DNA from: Diphasiastrum complanatum | Taxonomy: Eukaryota > Streptophyta > Lycopodiopsida > Lycopodiales > Lycopodiaceae | Length of the DNA: 64,000 nucleotides | Reading direction: 5' to 3' | Assembly: GCA_029204225.1 (NCBI GenBank) | Contig: CM055106.1 | Location: 7,846,907 to 7,910,906 of the forward strand | Part shown: piece by piece, positions 32,674-44,618 of the stretch | How positions within the stretch are numbered: the stretch's first letter is position 1 | How the letters are laid out: each line of letters starts with the position of its first letter | Program-made: the position numbers and the translations under genes | The notes under the pieces: model-generated | Databases searched by the model: none | Told to the model about the DNA's origin: nothing | What the model saw: the letters and a program-made list of their open reading frames with translations, nothing else

Positions 32674-33850
32674 ATGATAGGAATAATGGTAATGTTTTGC
32701 TCTTCAAGTAGAGATTGTAGAATCTACATGTTTCCCACCAAAGAAGTTGTCAATGGTGGAATTGTGATCTTTCAAGAGTGGAAGATTTGTAAACATGAAG
32801 AAGCACCTTTGGATCAACACCTTATTCAATCGATTGATGGTTTGGAGTCAAGTCAAGTGGAGGAGCAAGCTCAAAACCAGAGGACTCCAAGAAGAACCTT
32901 GAGTATCAAGATGGAGCCATCAAGGCTCAATCATATGGATAAAGCAAGAGAAGTTGTCTTTGGCAACATTATGTATGCACTTAATAGTTTACTTGATGTA
33001 TCTTCAAGTGCACAAAATGCCTTGGAATCCATGGCTTGGCATGATGTATAGTTTTTGACGTGTACTACATGTATATAGACACATTTGTGGAACTTCTTGT
33101 AAGGGATCCTTTAAGAGGTGGTGAAAGATACTTCATAGACATCATTCTCTATTGGAGTCTCAAAAGTTTCTTGTTTGTAGCTGGATTTTTTAGACACTTC
33201 TAAAAGCATTCATTCATCTAGCAAGACAATTGTAAATAGATCAAGCTAAATTTGAGGAGTGTGAAGAATTGCCAAAAATTGGCAAAATTTTGCTTGATCA
33301 AAACCCATGTAGAATAGTATAAATTGTGTACACAAGTGGGTCCCACACATGTGAGGCCATGATGCCACATGGAAAACCTATCCTAGATTAGATTAGATCA
33401 AGCCTATAGGGTTAGTCATGTCATTTTGGTAGTGATTCCTAGATTATAGGACCTACACCTAAGTTTAAGGTGAAAAATTGACCAACTAGTCATCTACTAG
33501 GCATGACTCTAGGAATTAGGCTAGGGTTTCAAATTAGGGCAAGAGAGCCAAGTTTACTTCCTTATTACATGCTGGAAATCCACCTTACTTCACAAAGGAA
33601 GTCAGATTTGCTATGTATTCCAAGCTCCCCTAGTGAGAAGATAGATTATTTTTTGGAGCTCATTGGCAATCTCGAGCTACTCCACATTGTACGTTCCAAG
33701 TCGGATTTAGTGATTGATCAATGCTATTGATTGTTCTTGCTTGTTGATTGTCAAATTGCCAATCTAGATCAACTGTTTTGTGTCTAGTTTTTTGATAGGT
33801 TGTAAAGCAAGCACCCAATCACTCTTGTGGATCTTTTGTTGATCCATTTA
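32674..33850 (+). other. Unassigned DNA after the copia fragment; one open frame (32674-33051)
   Basis: A 125-codon plus frame follows the RNase H stop. It matches nothing I know and its composition does not stand out. 'tttgaggag' followed by 'tgtgaagaattgcc' near 33250 could be a PPT and LTR start of another element, but no second LTR is present. Confidence 0.25.
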
Positions 33851-36362
33851 TGGTCCTAAAGTACAGGTACTATTGTTGTGGTATTATGGCTGTGAAGGAA
33901 GGTATCACCATCACTAAAGATTGCAATTACCATGACTCATAGTGTCAGAGTGACGACCAATAACAAATTCAGGTACCTGACCCTATAGAAAAGTAGACCC
34001 TATGCTGGCAAAAGTGGAGGGGCCCACAAAAGTTGAAGAAAATCACAAGAGCTTGACCAAATTGAGGACTTACCCTTGAACTTTGGGGCAGATCTAAAGT
34101 TTGACCTGATATTGATCTTTTGACCGGTTTTCACATTTTAGCTTAAATGGTTTGTAAGGAGTCCATTTTAAAAAATTAAGAACTTGTCTATACATTTGAC
34201 TATTCAAAGAGAACTTTACTCACAAATTTTTTTATTTTTGTAAAAATCATAGGTTACAGTCTTTGAAAAAATATTAGTCATAAAGAATGGTAAAGGGAAA
34301 AGCCATATTTTGACTCTTTTAGAGTATGTTCCTTTATAAATGACCTAAATAGAAACTACCAAGAGTTTATTCTAGTGTTTAAAATTGCATATAAGGAGAT
34401 AGTAATGAAATGAAACTTTCATAGAAAAAGACACAGTATTACCTCAGCAAATTACAGAGACAATAAAGCAATCAAATTTTTATTGTCCAAATTTTGTCAT
34501 TCTAAAAAATATTCCCTTGGATACACCTTATAAGAGAGAAATGACGTAAAATCTAGAATGCTCATAACTTGCTTATAATAGCTCGGATTTACAAGACGTA
34601 AAAAGCAAAGTTGCTAGAAATTTTTCTCTTATTCCATCTATAGATTTTGAAAAATGATCTAAGCAATTATATCGAAGTTATTAAAACATGAATGCCATAA
34701 AACAAAATCAGTCTAAAGTCTCTAATGATGAGTCTTTACTATATTATTTCGGCTTGCTGGAGCATACAAGCTGAATATTTCCCCAATATAGTTGGACCAT
34801 AAGAATTGGGATATTATTATATCAAGAGATACATTGTTGGACGATATAATGCCTATGCCACTTTAATATTTTTATTGAGCTAAGCTCACGACTGATTGAT
34901 AGTTGGACAATAGATTGAACATAAATCATTATGGAGATAGAGTCAACTAAGAATGGTATAATAGTAGTTATCGTATACTGAAAGTTTTGGCAAACTCATG
35001 AATCAGATCGTAAATAAAACTTGTCGTTTCTATTAAATCATCTAATTTTCAATTTTCATGTATGAAGATCTTTTCCGCAGAATCCTTGTAAAGTATTTTT
35101 TAAAAGCTACTAGGAAGAGGAGAATAATATGCATTGTAAGTTTTGTTGGGCCCAAAAGAAATTATTAGCCTCAAGGATAAAGGTGATTCCTTTTCTAGAT
35201 CCCTTAAATGTCTTAAATAAGGATAACAAGCCAAAAAAGCTTCAGGAAGACTTAAGAAGGCCTGATATGAGTTAAAGATTATGTTCAATTTAGATACATG
35301 CCTCGCCTATAAATAGGCAATAAACATCATTTCTTAAGATTGTTGGCTCATTTGCCATTGAATTAACTTGGAGCTCTCCCCCCTTTTTTCTTGTGAATGT
35401 GAGCCAACATTATCTTCGCTTTTATGCCCTAACACATGATTGTGAGATGTTTTTGTTGCATTATCATTTTTGTTGTGTTGTAGTTTTGGATTGAGAACCT
35501 TCACATTCATGGTATTGTAGTATTTCAAGATTTTTTTTAAATTTTTGTTGTACTATATCATGTTTTTTGCTTGGCGACAACAACTACAACAATGTTGAAT
35601 GTAAAAGAACATGACATATTTTGTATGAGAGCAATTTTTTATCTCGTTTATTTTGTTGTGGGGAGTGATTTGAAATCAGCTTGTTCAAAACTAAGTTGTG
35701 TTACAATCGGTTAAAATTGCACATTACGTTGAGTTTTATATAAAAAATTGATTCTTTATTCTTTTAGTTTTGTTTACTTTTTCCTTGACAAGACATAGCA
35801 TCAAAATTGTGCAATTTAAATTTGGTGTGTTGTTCACACATTTGACATTGGGTGTCACAGATATCTAGTAGAGCATATTATCCTTGCAATATCTGTTTCA
35901 AGCACATTTGGCCTCTTTAAAATTTCCAAATATCATATTCATGCCTAAATCCGATGTTAGGTGTACGAATTGGAGAGAAAAAATTGAATTAGAGCCAAAA
36001 AAAATACTTGCAATACTGCTTTCAATCACATTTACCATATTTGAAAGTTTCAAATACCCTTTTTGCGCCTTAGTTTGAAATCACGTGCGCACAAAAAAAA
36101 TAGTAGTTTTTTTTGAATTTTCTATTTTTGCTAGCATATGGTCTTGAATTCCATGAATTGGCCAAAACCAACTACCTGTTAATTTTCGTCACTAAGTCCT
36201 GCCATCATTGCATAATTGGTGTTTGGGCTCATAGTAGACAGGTGGCAGGTTTTAATTGGATCTGACCACAAATGTTTAAACTTATATTAGTTTGGGCCTT
36301 TCAACTAAAAGGCCCAAACTTCAATTATGTCCGAAACATCCTTACTTGCTAATCCATAAGCA
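33851..36362. other. AT-rich stretch without a recognised gene
   Basis: No conserved coding segment is visible. TATAAATA within 'gcctataaataggc' (35308-35315) resembles a TATA box of plant LTRs or genes, but no transcript unit can be attached to it. Confidence 0.3.
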
Positions 36363-36364
36363 TA

Positions 36365-37075
36365 GATGCACCGCGATTCTGAATCGCGATTCAGAAACGC
36401 GTTTTGGGACTTTCCCAGAATCGCGCAGAATCGTCGTTTTTTTTTCAAAATTTGTTTAGGCAATATGGATATCAGATGAAAGCTCTGATTGAGAGCATTA
36501 TGACCGTGAAGTTTGCCAACTGTTTCGGGTGCGAAACACGAAAAAGTGTGTTTTCACTCAGGGAGTTGGAAGGCCAAATCATGAAGAGGCCTTACCGTCG
36601 GGGCCGGTAGACCCCGGCCCCCCACCGGGGGGCTACCGCCCCCCGAACCCCCTAGAGCTTCCTGCTATATAGACACTATAGATAAAAATGCTACCGCCCC
36701 TCCTAGATAAAAATGGGGTCCAAATGTGCGCCGAGAAGGGCCCAATATTTATGCCCCCAACTGTATACACGTTGCACTCACATCTCCAGTGAAACGATTG
36801 CAAAAGTGATCATCATCCATACAGTTGATAGCCCAAACTGTAGGATTAACATTTACTGAAAACTAGAGCAAATGACAACCAGATACCTACTGAAAATAAG
36901 ATCTGTTTGTGCCTCATCTACTGCACTTCTGGGAGGCAAAACGTTGGTTTGACCATTGATCCCCTAAGAAAATTTCAGCCATAAGCTATTTTTCCAAAAA
37001 AAAAAAAATTTCGATTATGGGTTCAGAATCGCAATTCGCGAATCGCGGGCCCAGCGAATCGCGATTCGGTGCATC
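36365..37075. mobile_element. Small TIR element (MITE-like) with TA target duplication
   Basis: The left end GATGCACCG...AATCGCGATTC and the inverted right end GATGCACCGAATCGCGATTC agree except for an 8-bp insertion on the left. TA flanks both sides (36363-36364 and 37076-37077), as for Tc1/mariner-type insertions. The 711-bp interior encodes no transposase. It contains a GC-rich hairpin block (36595-36660) and lies about 200 bp beyond the fibrillin stop codon. Confidence 0.75.
36530..36660 (+). repeat. GC-rich hairpin repeat, copy 1
   Basis: 'aaaagtgtgttttc', 'ggaaggccaaat.atgaagaggcc' and 'ggggccgg' are followed by runs such as 'ccggggggctaccgccccccg'. The same ordered words occur on the minus strand at 48640-48900. 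Confidence 0.7.
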
Positions 37076-37279
37076 TATGAACTAGACATCAACAAGAGAG
37101 CTCTTGAGAAATAGTATAGATAAAAAAAAAAGTGTGCAATTATTTGAGCACATGAAATGGTTGTGTCAAGTCCAAGATCTAAATAGAACAAAAAACCACA
37201 CTGAAATTTTTGGGAAAAGTGTATGGACAATAGATTTCTAGTTAGATTTTGCTGTCTGATGCTCTTTGAAAAAACTAAA

Positions 37280-37573
37280 TCAATGCCTCTTGAAAACAAA
37301 AAGGGATCCACGAGAACCTTTTCCAAGCCTGATTCTCTCATCCAAATACAATACAGCAATTTTGACTTGGCTATTGCCACCATAGTGAAATTGGATTGAT
37401 CCTAGTTTGAAAGATGGTGAATCAAATGTTACTTCAATCCAATTGTTCTCCAGAGCCCTCAATTTACCTGCATTGTATATGTAATCAACTAGAAAAGATC
37501 AAAGTGACATCATACTGACATCAGACATATACTAGCAATGTGGGGAGCTATAACCATCCCCACAGTAACATTA

Positions 37574-37657
<84 letters not shown>

Positions 37658-38652
37658 CACCTTTCAGTGATACCTCCCCACTAAACAAGCCAAACAAAGA
37701 AAAAGCCACTTTGTTCCCCACAATGTCAGGAGGAGAAATTGTCTGCACCATTTCCTTAGTCTTCAGCAAAGCTCGCCCAATTGCGCTCCGATAGTAGCCT
37801 CCTGAAGCAGTAGGGTTTGAGCTGTATTCTACATCCCACTCTGCATCAATGGATAGAATTGCATCATATCAACAGCAGTAGTATGTATGCCTCACTTGAG
37901 AGGCTCTGCTCTAGGACACTCTTAAGAAACGTAATTCAGGTTCATTTTGCTTCTTAGTAACCATAAATACACAACATATCACAAAACCCCGCAAGCCCAT
38001 CAATGGCCACTCGCATACCTCCAAAGATTAGAGGGCTATTTAGTGGCTCAGGAATGCACAGTTGTTCCAGCTGAGCCACCAGCTCAGAAACTTTCAAATG
38101 ATCCTCTTTGCGAAGAGCTGCTCCTCTGTCTGTGCCCGCCACCTTCACCTTCGACTCTGATTAGTATAGCATCCCGCAATCCTTTGTATTAATGGAAAAA
38201 AAACAGCACTCTGTTTGTGAAATATGAGTTTCTATAGACCTCTGTCTTTCCCTACCTTAGTCCAACAAGCTTCTGACAAAATTAAGCAGACAGGGTCTTA
38301 CAAGAGCCAGCAGATTGTCCACAAGGAGCTGAGAATCCTTCCTAGCTGTCCCAGCCAAAGGCGTAGTTGTAGCAGACTCTCTGAAATTCATGAAAATAAT
38401 GCCAGGTCGCCTTCTGTCATTTCCTGATCCTTTGGTGGATGGCAGCGCTGATGAATAATGAGAAAGAAAGTGCGATGCAGGGGGCAAAGGACATGCCCTA
38501 TAGTGGCCAGAAGCTTTAAAGAGAGAAAACTTTGCAGTAGTAGCAGCAGCAGCAGCGCTATCAGAAAGAAAGGAGTCGTTGCGAGGAGAGTAATAGCAAC
38601 AAGACGTGGAAATAGAAGAAAAGCGAGTAGCAACGGTGCAGGGAAACGCCAT
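37280..38652 (-). CDS. Plastid-lipid-associated protein (PAP/fibrillin family), 4 exons, intact
   Basis: Fibrillins are plastid lipocalin-like proteins attached to plastoglobules, thylakoids or stroma, with roles in plastid lipid storage and stress tolerance. Exons are 38302-38652, 38019-38142, 37661-37840 and 37280-37467. All introns are GT-AG (159, 178 and 193 bp) and the joins are in phase, giving 280 residues. Residues 1 to about 80 are rich in Ser, Ala and Arg and look like a chloroplast transit peptide. The PAP domain follows: 'LLALVAGTDRGA' (about 114-125), 'KVSELVAQLEQL' (about 134), 'FGEWDVEYSSNP' (about 157), 'ALLKTKEMVQ', 'WIEVTFDSPSFKLG' and the C-terminal 'LDERIRLGKGSRGSLFVF' that defines one subgroup. 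From memory this is closest to the FBN6/PAP8 type, which I could not verify. A longer GTG-initiated frame upstream is not a plant start. Intron 3 begins with a microsatellite. Confidence 0.93.
37576..37657. repeat. Compound (GT)23(GA)18 microsatellite at the start of fibrillin intron 3
   Basis: On the gene's strand the intron opens GTGCC and passes at once into TC repeats, then CA repeats. The 82-bp tract begins about five bases after the donor. Confidence 0.95.
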
Positions 38653-38659
38653 ACCCACA

Positions 38660-38760
38660 ACCTGCTACACACCTTTCTCGCCCTCACAACCTGCTACACA
38701 TCTTTCTCGCCGTCTATTGTTGTACATTGTGGAGGGTGCCCCATCATACATTGTGGAAGG
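38660..38760. repeat. Short duplications upstream of the fibrillin gene
   Basis: 'caacctgctacacacctttctcgcc' recurs within 30 bases as '...cacatctttctcgcc'. 'acattgtgga.ggtg' occurs twice just beyond. These lie in the 5' leader or proximal promoter. Confidence 0.6.
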
Positions 38761-41700
38761 TGTTGGGCATTCTCCTTGGGTTCGGCTTTTCACAATTTTT
38801 TGCCTAGATTTTTTTTAAAATTAAAACTAGGCAAAATTTTATTTACCCAGCACATTCCATTGCGTAATGAATATTTTGACTTTTTTCACATGTACATTAT
38901 GAATCATAATAAACAGTTTGACTTTGATCGACCAATGTAAAACTGCCACATGGCAACCATATGTCAAACACCTGACAGGCAGGCTGAAAAGCGCAACACA
39001 CGGATTTTCAAAAAAAAAGATACATATTCTGCTTTTTAAGTTGTCCAAAAATGAGCATAATAAGCAACAAGTATCCATTACATGCTCTTAAAAAAAACCC
39101 CAAACTCAAAAAATGCAAGCCAATCGTGTCCGCATTTTTACATTATATTGTCCACCAAGTGCAGTTGCTTCACCCTGTGCACCACTTGTGAAAGTGGTGA
39201 TTTCCGAGATCTAAAGATTGGAAGATATATATATGTGTCATCTATTAAGGGTTGCTAGATGTATACCATCTTTTCGCCATCATCATCATACATTTTTTGT
39301 ACCATTACTAAGAAGTTTGTCATAGCGCAAAATATGTTCATTTTTATTTGTGCACGAGAGCGGTCCATGCAAAGGGCCCATCTCCCTTTCATATTGCATG
39401 TGACCGGAAGGATTGATGGATCAAAGTGTTGATGGATGGCTGGTTAGAAGCATTTTAAAAAAAAAAGATTTGCACCAAGTTTGTACAATTTGTTGCTGGA
39501 CATTTGAGATTTCTGAATCATTAGCAATTAACTTGAGTAGTTGGTTTACTCCGGTGGAAAGTTAATTGGTTAAGCAAACAATGTGAAGGGAATTTACCAA
39601 AAACTGTTTGTTTTAATCTATATTGTTTATAAGCCGCATGATTTGTGAGTCATCAAAATTCATCAATAAAAATTATGTGCATAGAATATAAAAAATTCTT
39701 GGTATGAATTATTTCTCGAATGAAAAATAGACACAATTATTGTTTGTATCCCAGTGAGCTCATATTGGATGATAGAGTTTAACAAATATCAAGAATAACC
39801 ACTAAATTCAGTTGGAATTCAGCAAAACTTTGTAAATTCTAGATTTTGTTCTAGATGGTTAAAGTTTTTTGTAATTGAAGACGGATACTAAAATGCTTTT
39901 GGTATGTCTTTGATTATCTGATGAATGTGGAATTCGGATAGTTCACATTTAGATTAAGAATCCAATTTGAAGAATATTCATAATATCCAGTATTTTTTTC
40001 CTAGGGAGAAAGATTTTAGAAGGATTCTTATATTTTTTGAGTGGACATATACTCTCCAGTATTCTTTAATGATTATGGTTGGAGATTCCAGTGAGTGACG
40101 AATCATAAGAATCTAATTATTTGTGAAAGATGAGTCATGAATAAATACTTGATTATTATCAGTGGATAATAATAAAATATGATGATTCTTAAGTATGTCA
40201 AGCAATTCCCGATCTCCTAAATGAGTTGAGATTTTAGATCACTATTTTGAAAATCTAGATCTCTTTACTCCATTGTTTTATTGAGAACATCTCACAAGCA
40301 TTTCTCGTAAAGTAAATTGTTCTTGCTTATGGAGAGTTTTGCTTACTTTAGTAGATGGTATTATGCTATAGATTGTAGTCTATAAATGCTGTGTACGAGA
40401 TCCAACCTAGACTTCCAGATTTATAGGAGACAGGTCAACCTATTGAGATTCAAATAGATTGCAGATTTTTTGTATGAGATCTTAGAAATGGAGCATTTAC
40501 TCATTACCTACAATGAAAAGTGAATCAAAAATGGTGTCACATCCCTACTTATAGACAAAGTAAGGGTTAGGGTTTTTGGTGCACTCAAAACCATGTGCCA
40601 TAAGAACTTGAGTTTAATAAAAGTTTTAAACTACTTGGGTCTTTTTAGTTTTAGGCCCATTTGAGCATAGATCTATTTCTACTTCTCGTGCCATAGGCTT
40701 ACGAGTACAGTGCACCTGTTGGTGAGGTCCTAGGCTTTGTTTTCACTCGTGGGTCGGTCCACGACTTTTGTCGACTTTTCTGGTATTGGCGTTCCCGGTA
40801 CATGTTTTTCAATGCTCCTTAATGTAGTTTGTAAGCTCGATTCCTTCACTCAATATTCGTTAGGCTCTTTTGGCATCTGAAATATGTTAGAAGAATCTTC
40901 ACTAGAATCTTCTAATATGCCCCCACTACTAATTTGGTGATAGTCCCTTGGCACCTGTGTATGTCATTGACGTTGGCGTGCGTGGCGATGTGAGACCGTT
41001 GCGAAAGAGGGTGCAAAAAGGGGTATAGACAAGAGGGGGAAAAGATTATGCAAAAAGTTAAGAAAAAAATTTAGCGACAACTAAATTGAGATTGAGATGG
41101 GAAAAACCAAGAAAGTATATGTACAATGAGATAAAGGAAAAATAAGAAAGAAAAAATGAAATGAACGCTGAAAAACAAGAAAAATAAAAGTGAGTCTCTT
41201 GATGCTTTTTTTGGAACTCTTTTTTAGTGTCACATGTGCCAAATCCCAAACTAATAGCAATTACAATAGAAGTAAAGCTAATAGCAAGAAAAGTACAAGA
41301 CCATCAAGATAGCATATCCATAGAAAACTAGAAACAATGAGATCTCAATGGAATCACATTAGCAATGAAATAAAGAGTACAATCAATGGAAATTGAGCAT
41401 GGGTTCATGTGGATAGGGCACATGAGACCTAACAATGGAGATCCTTATGGCTCACATTCACAAGGAGGAAGCAAGAAGCTCTCACTTGCAAATGAGCCAA
41501 AAGATTCACAAATTGATGTCTCTTGCCTAGTTATAGACAATGCTCTCACTTAACTTAACTTAACCATCTTGAGGGATAGTTAGCCCTTGTTAAGTATTAT
41601 TCAAACTAGATTCTTGTCCTATTATCCTTATCAACTACTTTGGAGGGCCTAAAGAGAGAACCGTCTTAATCTTAAGGCTAATAGCTCCTTTTGGGCCTAC

Positions 41701-41840
41701 AAAGCTTATATTGGATATTATCTTGCATGTATAAGCATGGATGTACTGAATATACATGACATACAAGGTGTGGAAACATGCTTCAGGGAGATTTCTCTAG
41801 TTGTTGGCCCTTCGCATTCTGCATCGCGGATCTTTCGATG
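38761..41840. other. AT-rich stretch without a recognised gene
   Basis: No conserved motif is seen on either strand. Open frames are under 85 codons and low in complexity. Confidence 0.3.
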
Positions 41841-41843
41841 GTT

Positions 41844-44190
41844 TCAGCAACCACGCGGTTGAAGCGGGACCACAATGTGCTGCGCGTTATGGATTACGAG
41901 CAAATTGGGCCGAACGTCGGGTGCATATTCCCCCAGAAAATCTGTCGTATACCATCTTTCCAACCTCGCTATATTAACGAATGATGTTGTAGATAGGCGA
42001 TGGTAGGTCTGGTATAAGGGGATTTGATCCACGATGGCCAGAGTTTTGAAGGCTTTATTCGGATTGAAACAGTACTTGCCGAAGCACATGTCACTTTTGC
42101 AGTTGTCAACAATGTCTCCACATTATAATAGGCCTCCAAGATGATGGGATCTAGAGAATTAGCCGCATCGGTCATGAATCGGTTGAGAGCCCTTTGGCAA
42201 ATCGACCGTTGTGCTCCAATCATTTTTAGACTTTATTAATGGCCAATTATAGGCCCCAACGCTTGGAGTCTTCAGAACTATCCATGATCTTCTTCTGAAT
42301 ATTGGATGGTACATTGGATCTGCTCATAAAACCGCAGGAGCTGTAAGATACTCCCTGATAAGCTTTGATTTGCGCATGATCACCGCCTTCTGCCATTTTG
42401 GTTGTGGATGTAGAAGGGCCAAGAGGTTGGTCGGTGTCAACTTTAGGAGCTCGTCGAGCTTCTCTGGTAACGTATAGTCGCCTTGTGTCTTGATATCAGG
42501 ATATTGCTTGATGAAGAGTGCCGACTGCTCTGAATCAGGTACTGAAAACACTTTTTGGTACGAATGCTTGTGTACCGCCATAGGGTCAGGGAGGTTGTCA
42601 ACGGTGCAAGGAGGAACGGTGGATGTGGATGGAAGATCAAATTTGGGGGGTGAAGAAACAATGGGAGGCGATATGGTGTGAGGTGGTGAGGAGCCACAAG
42701 GAGGAGATGAAATCTCAAGCACGAGCATATTAGGATCAATTGGAAATGTGGTGGTGGCTTTGGCCTGAGCGACGTACTAGAGATCCTGGTTGAAGGTGCG
42801 GTCTCCGCCAGTTTGGAGGTCAAAATGAGGGAGGGTTAGCTAGAGTTGTTGGTAGTCAATAGTGGAGGTGGATTCGATGAAGGGGAAGTTAGAGATGGAG
42901 CAAGGATGATGGATGGATGGATCTTGGACAATGCCATTATAATGTGCCAAGGCCGCGTTTTAGTAGATGATGAGGGTGGTGGGATGGTATTGGTGGCAAT
43001 CATAATAGAGTTTTTGGAACTTGTTATAGGCGAGACAGAGGGCCTCAAGAAGGGCGGCGGTGGAGGTGTGACAGTGCTTGATGTGCTCTGCAAAAGCGTC
43101 AGACGGCTTCTCTACTCTTGTTGGCTGGTACTCTGGCCCTAAAACGCTCCTAATCCAATGTTGTTTGTTTCAATGGCGTTCAGATTGGTACGTTTGTTGT
43201 GTGGTCTTTTCCTAGATGACGAGCTCGATCTGAAGTTTGGACACAAGTTGTAGGTGTTGTTGAGCTACGAGTTACGCCTTCTTGAGTTGGTCCTTGAGTT
43301 GTTGGTGGACCTGTACCTAGTTTTCAACTCTCTCTCTTTTTCATTATCTTTTTTCAGCTGCGCGATCTGATCAGTCAACGCCTACAGTGTTTGCCATGCC
43401 AACAATTGGTTGCGAGACTGCTCAATAGCTCGTTCATCGAGCATTTGGTGGAGTTGTTGTTGGAGGCCCGTTAAGGCAGTCCAACAACCCAACATCTGAG
43501 GGTCCCAACTGGCTGAAGGTGGCAAAGTTAGGATGGGGGGTGGAAGTGGAGTGGTGACGAAGATGGTGGTGATGGGTGGAACCGTGGTGGAGATGATGGC
43601 AAGCGACAATAGGGGTAACGATGGAGGTGGTAAGAGCGACGGCGGTGGAAATGACTGTGGGGAAAATGGGAGAAGAGGTCAGTGAAACAGTGACAATGAG
43701 AGAGGATGACGTAGTGATGGCGAGAGTAGTGATGGGAGAAGCGATGAAAGTTACGAAAGTGGAGGAAATGGGAGAAGAGACGGCTGGACTAATGGGGCTA
43801 TGGATAGGAGACGTGACTTGAAGTATGGGAGAGGAATGGATGGGACTGGTGTGCATGTGGGTAGATGGCGTGGGTGATGAGGTGAAGGAGAACGATTGTT
43901 GGCATGCCAACAATTGCACGAGTGCGTCCTTGGGAGAGGAGTTGGCTGATGGGGAGGAGCGCATAGGCATTCGGACACCTATGTTTTCCAGATGAGTGAA
44001 GGCAATGATGGTAATCAAACCACCGCAGGTGATCTGGGTGGGCATTTGAAAGCAGTCTATAACTCCTTAGCAAGAAGCGAGGCCCAATCATAGATCGTGT
44101 TCGGTCCCTCCATTATGGTCAGCATGACCACGACTTGTTTGGACACGCGTAGAGGGCGATGGGAGCTCACAAGGATGGTGGCGGACATGA
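41844..44190 (-). pseudogene. Decayed, unrecognised coding region
   Basis: Several minus frames join to suggest one old protein. The N-terminal part (about 44190-44050) reads 'VVVMLTIMEGPNTIYDWASLLAKEL'. A long Ser/Thr/Pro/His-rich linker follows (about 43950-42750). Then 'PMAVHKHSYQKVFSVPDSEQ' and 'YPDIKTQGDYTLPEKLDELLK' (42324-42728), 'AYYNVETLLTTAKVTC' and finally 'FGKYCFNPNKAFKTLAIVDQIPLYQTYHRLS' (41844-42089). I recognise no domain. The mix of folded and Pro-rich parts with stops suggests an accessory ORF of a repeat element. The function is unknown. Confidence 0.45.
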
Positions 44191-44286
44191 ATTTATCACA
44201 TCACGGAGATTTAAACTATTGATATGTGTAATCAAGTATCTGTCATTGGTTTTGGTCTTAACTAACTTCACCTTAATCCGGAAGGA

Positions 44287-44618
44287 AGAGTTATCAATAG
44301 CAATTCCATAAATAGTTGGTCCATTGTTAGCACTCTATTCTACGTGAATCTATGTATAGGGAACTTAGGGCTATGCATGGCTATGTGCCCAGGTTGCTTT
44401 TGGCTCTATCTATTGAGGCCAAACTCGCCCTACTCCTCATTGTGATCATTGATTCATTGTCAGGGTTTCACTCTACCTTCATGCTTCTTATTCCATGTCT
44501 TGGGGGTGAAGCTTCTAGAGTTGATTGGTTGCATCTACTTGGTTGGGTGGTTGCTCCATAGTGTGTTTTTCATTGTGTTTTGTCTTGTAAGCAGGATCTT
44601 AGGGAGCTTCCCTTATAT
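44287..44618 (+). repeat. Truncated 5' LTR of the non-coding element
   Basis: It matches 46868-47192 with few differences. Its left edge abuts the unrecognised region at 41.8-44.2 kb. Confidence 0.75.

Noticed and set aside
32674-33051. 125-codon open frame as a real gene
   Set aside because: It has no motif, intron evidence or relatives that I can name, and follows a dead copia fragment; listed only as unassigned.
38655-38690. Longer N-terminus of the fibrillin from a GTG start
   Set aside because: Plant nuclear genes start at ATG; the first in-frame ATG at 38652 gives a normal transit peptide.
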